A program made the position numbers and the translations under genes. This document shows, piece by piece, positions 39,385 through 44,679 of a stretch of DNA of 44,679 nt. This DNA comes from Gammaproteobacteria bacterium (lineage in GTDB: Bacteria > Pseudomonadota > Gammaproteobacteria > Steroidobacterales > Steroidobacteraceae): assembly GCA_025357915.1 (NCBI GenBank), contig JANYLH010000010.1, positions 1-44,679 on the forward strand, read 5' to 3'. Numbering within the stretch: position 1 is the first letter of the stretch; every line of letters begins with the position of its first letter. The notes under the pieces were generated by a model. The model was not told the DNA's origin and searched no databases. It saw nothing but the letters and a program-made list of their open reading frames with translations.

Positions 39385-40407
39385 ATGAGCAAGGGATGGA
39401 ATGTCGCGGTATTGGGCGCCACGGGCCTGGTCGGCGAAATGCTGCTGACGGTGCTGGAAGAGCGCAAGTTCCCGGTGCAGGAGCTGTTCGCGCTGGCGAG
39501 CGACCGCTCAGCGGGCAAAACCGTGCAGTTCAACGGCCGCGCGGTGCGCGCCATCGATGCGGCCACGTTCGATTTCAAGCGCGTGCAGCTCGGGCTGTTT
39601 TCCGCGGGCGGTGATGTTTCCGCGCAGTACGCGCCGCTGGCCGCGGCCGCCGGGTGCGTCGTGGTCGACAATACCTCGCACTTCCGTTACGAGGCGGACA
39701 TTCCGCTGGTGGTCCCCGAGGTCAACGCCGCGGCGATCGCGCAATACAAGCAGCGCGGCATCATCGCCAACCCGAACTGTTCGACCATCCAGATGGTGGT
39801 GGCGCTCAAGCCCATCTACGACGCCGTGGGCATCGAGCGCATCAACGTCGCCACCTACCAGTCGGTGTCCGGAGCCGGCCGCAAGGCGGTGGCCGAGCTG
39901 GCTGAGCAGACCGCGCAGCTGCTGAACGGCCGTCCGGTCGAACCCAAGGTGATGCCGAAGCAGATTGCCTTCAACTGCCTGCCGCAGATCGACAAGTTCA
40001 TGGAGAACGGCTACACGAAAGAAGAGATGAAGATGCACTGGGAAACCCGCAAGATCTTCGCTGACGAGGCCATCCGCGTGAATGCCACCGCGGTCCGCGT
40101 GCCGGTGTTCTACGGGCATTCCGAGGCCGTGCACATCGAGACCCGCAGGAAGATTTCCGCGGCCGAGGCGCGCGCGCTGCTGGCGCGGGCCCCCGGCGTG
40201 AAGGTGATGGACGAGCGCAAATCGGGCGGCTACCCGACGGCAGTTACCGAAGCAGCGAACCACGACACGGTTTATGTCGGACGCATTCGCGAGGATATGA
40301 CCCATGAGCGCGGTCTTAATCTATGGGTCGTGGGCGACAATATCCGCAAGGGTGCTGCCACGAACGCGGTCCAGATCGCCGAGATTTTGGTCCGGGAGTA
40401 TTTATAA
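39385..40407 (+). CDS. asd: Aspartate-semialdehyde dehydrogenase
   Basis: 340 residues from ATG 39385. Reduces aspartyl phosphate to the semialdehyde for lysine, diaminopimelate, threonine and methionine. Rossmann motif VLGATGLVGEMLL, catalytic Cys132 in NPNCSTIQMV, ATYQSVSGAGRKAV, and the conserved IREDMTHERGLNLWVVGDN near the end. The length fits the short USG-1/Asd type. It lies upstream of fimV as in Pseudomonas. The last codons overlap a candidate fimV promoter, and a terminator-like hairpin follows. Confidence 0.95.
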   Translation: MSKGWNVAVLGATGLVGEMLLTVLEERKFPVQELFALASDRSAGKTVQFNGRAVRAIDAATFDFKRVQLGLFSAGGDVSAQYAPLAAAAGCVVVDNTSHFRYEADIPLVVPEVNAAAIAQYKQRGIIANPNCSTIQMVVALKPIYDAVGIERINVATYQSVSGAGRKAVAELAEQTAQLLNGRPVEPKVMPKQIAFNCLPQIDKFMENGYTKEEMKMHWETRKIFADEAIRVNATAVRVPVFYGHSEAVHIETRRKISAAEARALLARAPGVKVMDERKSGGYPTAVTEAANHDTVYVGRIREDMTHERGLNLWVVGDNIRKGAATNAVQIAEILVREYL

Positions 40408-40415
40408 GTTATATT
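40387..40415 (+). promoter_or_regulatory. Candidate fimV promoter at the end of asd
   Basis: TTGGTC (40387-40392), a 17-base spacer and TATATT (40410-40415). It would start transcription near 40422, upstream of the hairpin at 40442-40466, giving an 85-nt structured leader. Confidence 0.35.
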
Positions 40416-40441
40416 GCCGGGGAAATAGCCACCGGGCCAAG

Positions 40442-40466
40442 GAAAACAGCGCAACTGGCTGTTTTC
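40442..40466 (+). terminator. Intrinsic terminator or leader hairpin between asd and fimV
   Basis: GAAAACAGC-GCAACTG-GCTGTTTTC: a perfect 9-bp stem ending in a T-run. It probably terminates asd transcripts. It would also sit in the leader of fimV mRNA started at 40387-40415. Confidence 0.6.
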
Positions 40467-40506
40467 TAATGGAGTAACTGCTCTTTAAGGCCCACTGGGA
40501 GATCTG

Positions 40507-43410
40507 ATGTCTTTGCGTTATGTCGTACGAGTGCTGGCTCTGGTGGCCTTGATGCCCGCCGGGGCGATGGCGCTGGGGTTGGGGGATATTCACCTCAAAT
40601 CGGCCCTGAACGCGCCGCTCGATGCCAGTATTGACCTGACGGCCACGGCGGAAGAACTCGCGAGCCTCAAGGTGTCGCTCGCCAGCCGCGAGAGCTTTTC
40701 CCGCTACGGACTCGACTATCCAACGTATCTCGATTCGGTGACCTTGACGCCCGGGAAGGGCCAGGACGGGCGGGATGTGCTGCAGCTGCGCTCCCGCGAG
40801 GTGGTCACCGAACCCTTCGCCACGCTGCTGATCGAGGCCAACTGGGCCCGCGGGCGGCTGGTGCGCGAATACACCGTGCTGCTCGATCCGCCGGCATTCA
40901 CCAGCGACAAGGCGAGTGCCGCTGCGGCGGTCGCTGCGCCCGCCGTGGTCCCCCAGGCGCGTTCGGGCACGGTGGAACCGGCGGCTGCGCCAACCGCAGC
41001 GCCCGCGTCGGCAGCGGCTGCGACCACTGGCGCGAGCGCGGCCGGTGGCAGCTATGTGGTGCAGCGTGGCGACACGCTCTCGGCCATCGCGGCGCGCAAT
41101 TATCCGAATTCGCAGCGCGAGCGCGCGCTGGTGGCGCTCTATCAGGCCAACCCGTCGGCCTTCGACGGCAACATGAACGAGCTGCACGCCGGCGCGGCGC
41201 TGAACCTGCCGGACGCGGCGAGCGTGGCGGCGATCGGGCCGGCCGAAGCCAATGCCGAAGTCGGTTCCCAGTACCACGCCTGGGCCGGCGCCCATGGCGG
41301 CCACGACCAGCTGCACCTGGTGCCGCCCTCGGAGCCTGCCACCGGCGCGCCGGGCCTCACGGCGGCTGGTGGCGATACCGCCGCGCTGCAGCAGCGCGTG
41401 AGCGCTCTCCAGGCACAACTCGCCGAATCCAAGCGCCTGCTCGATCTCAAGGACGCCCAGCTGGCGAATCTGCAAAAACAGATGGGCCAGGACAAGCCGG
41501 CGCCGCCGGCTCCTGTCGCCCCCAATACACCCGCCGAGCCCGCCAAGTCACCGCAGGACGTCCTGAAGGAAGCGCCGCCCCCGGCTCCCGAGCCGACGGT
41601 GGCGGCACCCAAGCCCGCGAAGCCAGTGGACGTGCAGCCTGCAGCCGCCAGCAAGGAAAGCGGTTCGATACTCGATTGGCTGCTGGCGAACTGGTACCTG
41701 CCGCTGGGCGTGTTGGCGGTAGCGCTTGCCGGCCTGCTTGGCTGGCGTTACCTGCGCTCGCGCCAGGAGCAGGAATTCGGTCGTACGCTCGATCGGCTCT
41801 CCAGCCCGCCGTTTGAAGCCGCGGCGCGCCCGAACGTGCGTCCGGCGGAAACCCAGCCCATGCGTGCGCTGGCAAGCAAACAGGAGTCTTCTTTCGTCGT
41901 CGAGGAATCGGGCAGCCACCAGGCGCCACGCATCGGCGAAGGCGACCTGGCGGCGATGCAGTCGGCTTCCGTGACGGTCGATGACAACATTTCCGGCGAT
42001 ACCGCGGTGGCGCTCGACCAGGGCGACCCGCTCGCCGAGGCCGATTTCCACATGGCCTATGGCCTGTACGACCAGGCGGCCGACCTGGTGCGCATCGCGA
42101 TCGCACGCGAGCCGCAACGGCGCGATCTGAAACTCAAGCTCCTCGAAGTGTTTTTCGTGTGGGGCAACAAGGACCAGTTCCTGCAGCTCGCTCGTGAGCT
42201 GTCGTCCAGCCGCGACCAGGCGGCCGGCGGCGAGTGGGAAAAAGTGGTCATCATGGGCCGGCAGATTGCGCCCGACGACGCGCTGTTTGCGGCCTCCGGC
42301 GCCCTGCCAGGCGCTGCCAGCGGCGGTGTCGACCTCAACCTCGAAGGCGGCCAGAACCGCGTTGATTTCGATCTGCTGGGCGAGCCCTCCATTTCGACGG
42401 AATCGCCCTCGGATGCGATCGACCTCGACCTGGGCGCCGCGCTCGGCGACGCCGACGCCACCGGCGAGTTGCGCTCGATCGGCGACACGGGCGTGGATTT
42501 CGTGCTGGACGACCCGGCGCGCGGCGGCGATGCCACGGGTTCGACCCGCGAGATGCCCCAGTCCCATACCGTCACGCTCGATGTGGGCGAGGCGGGCCGT
42601 GACACGCCGACCGTAGAGAACCTGCAGCCGCCGGGCATCGACAGTCCGACCATCCGGCAGAAACTCGACGCCAGCGCGCACCTGCAGTTCGGCAACGCAG
42701 AGCAAACCGCCGAACTGGCGATCGATGACCTCGGGCTCGACGTCACCAGCGGCGATACTGGCAAGCACAATACAGGCGACGCCGCCGGCTCCGCGCCGAC
42801 GATGCTGACGGCCCTTGATGAGGACACGCGCGAGCTGTTTGCCAGGGCCGGGGCGCAGGTGGTCACGCCCGATACGGCGGAGATGCCGGCTGCGGGCGCG
42901 GGCACGGCCACGGGCATGGGCACGGGCTCGAGCGGCACCTGGCTGTTCACGGACAAGGATTTCTCGAGCGTGGTGCCGGCGATGGGCGCCGGCCACGACA
43001 CGCCCACCGAGCTGGTGACGGCCGTGATGCCAGCCCCCGGGTCGGGCCAGGGCGTCACCGCACAGGTCCAGGCACTCAGGGGACACGCCGAAAGCATTGT
43101 CGACCTGGACCTCGACAGCCTCGAGGGCACCGGCGAATCAGTCGGCAAGCTTGACCTGGACGTCGGGCACAGCACGCCCGGGAGCGAGGCGGATTTCGCC
43201 GCCACGCAGCGCCTGGTCGGCGAGCCGGCGGTGAGCGAGGCGGAACCGGCGACCATGAGCGAGGTCGGCACCAAGCTCGACCTGGCGCGGGCGTACATGG
43301 ACATGGGCGATCCCGAAGGGGCGCGCAGTATCCTCGAGGAAGTACTGGCCGAAGGCTCGGCTTCGCAGAAGACCGAGGCTCGCAGGCTGGTCGATTCGCT
43401 CCCCGGGTGA
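40507..43410 (+). CDS. fimV: FimV/HubP-like polar hub protein (LysM, one membrane segment, TPR-like C-terminus)
   Basis: 967 residues, ATG 40507 with GGGAG upstream. Signal peptide (VLALVALMPAGAMA, about 1-22), then the FimV N-terminal domain (LGLGDIHLKSALNAPLDASI). A Pro/Ala linker leads to a LysM domain (182 to about 235, SYVVQRGDTLSAIAARNYP) that should bind peptidoglycan. A second linker has a short coiled coil. One membrane helix lies at about 396-413, then a long acidic cytoplasmic region with a TPR-like unit (about 512-565) and repeated Asp-rich blocks such as VDLDLDSLEG. The C-terminus (about 918-967, LDLARAYMDMGDPEGARSIL) is the conserved FimV end. FimV/HubP proteins organise the cell pole and support type IV pili; an autologous partner of the FimX-like protein is plausible. 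Confidence 0.95.
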   Translation: MSLRYVVRVLALVALMPAGAMALGLGDIHLKSALNAPLDASIDLTATAEELASLKVSLASRESFSRYGLDYPTYLDSVTLTPGKGQDGRDVLQLRSREVVTEPFATLLIEANWARGRLVREYTVLLDPPAFTSDKASAAAAVAAPAVVPQARSGTVEPAAAPTAAPASAAAATTGASAAGGSYVVQRGDTLSAIAARNYPNSQRERALVALYQANPSAFDGNMNELHAGAALNLPDAASVAAIGPAEANAEVGSQYHAWAGAHGGHDQLHLVPPSEPATGAPGLTAAGGDTAALQQRVSALQAQLAESKRLLDLKDAQLANLQKQMGQDKPAPPAPVAPNTPAEPAKSPQDVLKEAPPPAPEPTVAAPKPAKPVDVQPAAASKESGSILDWLLANWYLPLGVLAVALAGLLGWRYLRSRQEQEFGRTLDRLSSPPFEAAARPNVRPAETQPMRALASKQESSFVVEESGSHQAPRIGEGDLAAMQSASVTVDDNISGDTAVALDQGDPLAEADFHMAYGLYDQAADLVRIAIAREPQRRDLKLKLLEVFFVWGNKDQFLQLARELSSSRDQAAGGEWEKVVIMGRQIAPDDALFAASGALPGAASGGVDLNLEGGQNRVDFDLLGEPSISTESPSDAIDLDLGAALGDADATGELRSIGDTGVDFVLDDPARGGDATGSTREMPQSHTVTLDVGEAGRDTPTVENLQPPGIDSPTIRQKLDASAHLQFGNAEQTAELAIDDLGLDVTSGDTGKHNTGDAAGSAPTMLTALDEDTRELFARAGAQVVTPDTAEMPAAGAGTATGMGTGSSGTWLFTDKDFSSVVPAMGAGHDTPTELVTAVMPAPGSGQGVTAQVQALRGHAESIVDLDLDSLEGTGESVGKLDLDVGHSTPGSEADFAATQRLVGEPAVSEAEPATMSEVGTKLDLARAYMDMGDPEGARSILEEVLAEGSASQKTEARRLVDSLPG

Positions 43411-43437
43411 TCCGGTCCGGCCATTAGCCGGCCGTGC

Positions 43438-44235
43438 ATGGGCCGCATCGCGGTAGGCATTGAGTACGATGGCGCCGCCTTCCATGGCTGGCAGCGCCAA
43501 CCCCACGCCAGCTCCGTCCAGGAAACACTGGAAACGGCCCTCGGTCGCGTTGCCGACAGTGAGGTCGCGCTGACCTGTGCCGGACGCACCGACGCCGGCG
43601 TCCACGCCCGCGCCCAGGTCGCGCATTTCGATACCCAGGCGGTGCGGGCCCCGCGCGCCTGGCTGCTGGGGGCCAACAGCGAGCTGCCGGCGGCCGTGAA
43701 TCTGCGCTGGGTGCTCCCTGTCCCTGATCACTTCCATGCGCGCTTCGGTGCCCTGCGTCGCTCCTACCGCTACCTGCTGCTCAACCAGTCGACCCGCTCG
43801 TCGCTGGCGGCTGGCCGTGCCCTGGTGGTGTACCGGCCGCTGGACGCGGCCGCAATGCAGGCTGCGGCGGACGACCTGGTCGGTGAGCACGATTTCAGCG
43901 CCTTTCGCGCCGCCGAATGCCAGGCACGCTCGCCCGTGCGCCGGATCGAAACCCTCACGGTCCGCCGCCGCGATGCCTGGCTCACCGTCGAGGTGACCGC
44001 CAACGCTTTCCTGCACCACATGGTGCGCAATATTGTCGGCACGCTGCTGGCGGTGGGGCTGGGCGACGCGCCCGCCAGCCGGGCACGCGAGCAGCTCGAA
44101 TCCCGGCAACGGCGCACCGGCGAGGCCACTGTCGCGGCGCACGGCCTGTACTTCTGGCAGGTGGATTACCCGGCGGAGTTCGGCGTGCCCCGCGATTCCG
44201 CTATCATCGACACTCTCGAGGCCGTCGGGGTATGA
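43438..44235 (+). CDS. truA: tRNA pseudouridine(38-40) synthase
   Basis: 265 residues (E. coli: 270). Isomerises uridines 38-40 in the tRNA anticodon arm. ATG 43438 gives GRIAVGIEYDGAAFHGWQRQ. The catalytic Asp52 is in CAGRTDAGVHA; FHARFGALRRSYRYLL and FLHHMVRNIVGTLL are typical of TruA. It follows fimV by 27 bp and precedes accD by 6 bp. In Pseudomonas and many relatives trpF lies between truA and accD; here it does not. Confidence 0.96.
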   Translation: MGRIAVGIEYDGAAFHGWQRQPHASSVQETLETALGRVADSEVALTCAGRTDAGVHARAQVAHFDTQAVRAPRAWLLGANSELPAAVNLRWVLPVPDHFHARFGALRRSYRYLLLNQSTRSSLAAGRALVVYRPLDAAAMQAAADDLVGEHDFSAFRAAECQARSPVRRIETLTVRRRDAWLTVEVTANAFLHHMVRNIVGTLLAVGLGDAPASRAREQLESRQRRTGEATVAAHGLYFWQVDYPAEFGVPRDSAIIDTLEAVGV

Positions 44236-44241
44236 GCCGCC

Positions 44242-44679
44242 TTGTCCTGGTTTGAAAAAATCGTCCCGTCGCGAATCAAGACCGAACGGCGCTCGCGCTC
44301 GGTGCCCGAGGGACTGTGGATCAAGTGCCCGGCCTGCGACGGGGTGCTCTACCGCGCCGAGCTCGAACGCAACCTCAACGTCTGCCCCAAGTGCACGCAC
44401 CATATGCGCATCGGCGCGCGTACGCGGCTCCAGTCCTTCCTGGATCCAGAGGGCCAGCAGGAACTCGGCGCGCGCGTGCAACCCGAGGATCCGCTCAAGT
44501 TCAAGGACAGCAAGCGCTACAAGGACCGCCTGGCGCAGGCACAGAAGGCGACGGGCGAGCGCGACGCACTGATCGCGCTGGCCGGCCGCCTGCACGGCGA
44601 CCCGGTGGTGGCCTGCGCCTTCGAATTCCAGTTCCTCGGCGGCTCGATGGGTTCGGTGGTGGGCGAGCGTTTCAAGCGC
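44242..44679 (+). CDS. accD: Acetyl-CoA carboxylase carboxyltransferase subunit beta, N-terminal part (runs off window)
   Basis: 146 codons from TTG 44242 to the window edge with no stop. The start [16 protein letters not shown] is the family N-terminus, which decides for TTG despite an out-of-frame ATG at 44232. The zinc ribbon has CPAC and CPKC, as in Acc[18 protein letters not shown] and [14 protein letters not shown] match the start of the carboxyltransferase domain. With AccA it transfers carboxyl from biotin to acetyl-CoA in fatty-acid synthesis. Confidence 0.95.
   Translation, partial: MSWFEKIVPSRIKTERRSRSVPEGLWIKCPACDGVLYRAELERNLNVCPKCTHHMRIGARTRLQSFLDPEGQQELGARVQPEDPLKFKDSKRYKDRLAQAQKATGERDALIALAGRLHGDPVVACAFEFQFLGGSMGSVVGERFKR

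Overview
This is a GC-rich, densely coding stretch of a bacterial chromosome. Gene content and order point to a gammaproteobacterium: asd-fimV-truA-accD, parE/parC, nrdR-ribD-ribE-ribBX-ribH-nusB-thiL, psd-epmA facing efp, and prmB-aroC. GTG and TTG starts and 4-base stop/start overlaps are common. I cannot place it below class from the sequence alone. Nearly all genes are housekeeping. I see no phage, IS, CRISPR, tRNA or rRNA.

Layout. 1-2.2 kb: end of a PTS Enzyme I-type protein plus a GlcNAc/glucose-type EIICB permease with a second, degenerate EIIB domain. 2.2-5.9 kb: a zinc-ribbon protein of unknown function, ettA, and a histone-deacetylase-family enzyme. 5.9-12.7 kb: glyA, nrdR and the riboflavin/nusB/thiL run. 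RibBX has lost the GTP cyclohydrolase II zinc cysteines, and a good promoter with a structured AT-rich leader precedes it. 12.8-14.1 kb: a Ser/Thr kinase fused to a cyclic-nucleotide-binding domain. 14.1-14.6 kb: two related foldback repeats in opposite orientation plus a terminator. 14.6-18.6 kb (minus strand): xseB-ispA-dxs-folE2. 18.7-21.1 kb: rubrerythrin, an Fe-S/CCG oxidoreductase and a DUF3501 protein behind a promoter that carries a perfect palindrome. 21.2-25.8 kb: parE and parC, separated by about 480 bp made largely of foldback repeats. The first repeat has the 3' end of parE as one of its arms. 25.9-34.1 kb (minus strand): an Ala-rich lipoprotein and a six-gene, tightly overlapping run consisting of a FimX-like degenerate GGDEF/EAL protein followed by a complete peptide ABC importer (A-B-C-D-F). 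34.3-37.3 kb: efp convergent with sco1-psd-epmA. EpmA is the EF-P modifying enzyme, and EF-P keeps Lys34. 37.3-44.7 kb: prmB-aroC-asd, fimV, truA and the start of accD, with no trpF between truA and accD.

The most unusual material is non-coding: two families of three-way-junction-like foldback elements (14088-14300 with 14422-14601; 23058-23275 with 23409-23524). Among genes, the least expected arrangement is the translational coupling of a FimX-type c-di-GMP-effector-like protein to an oligopeptide importer. Gene functions are assigned from recognised motifs and remembered family sequences. No database search was run.
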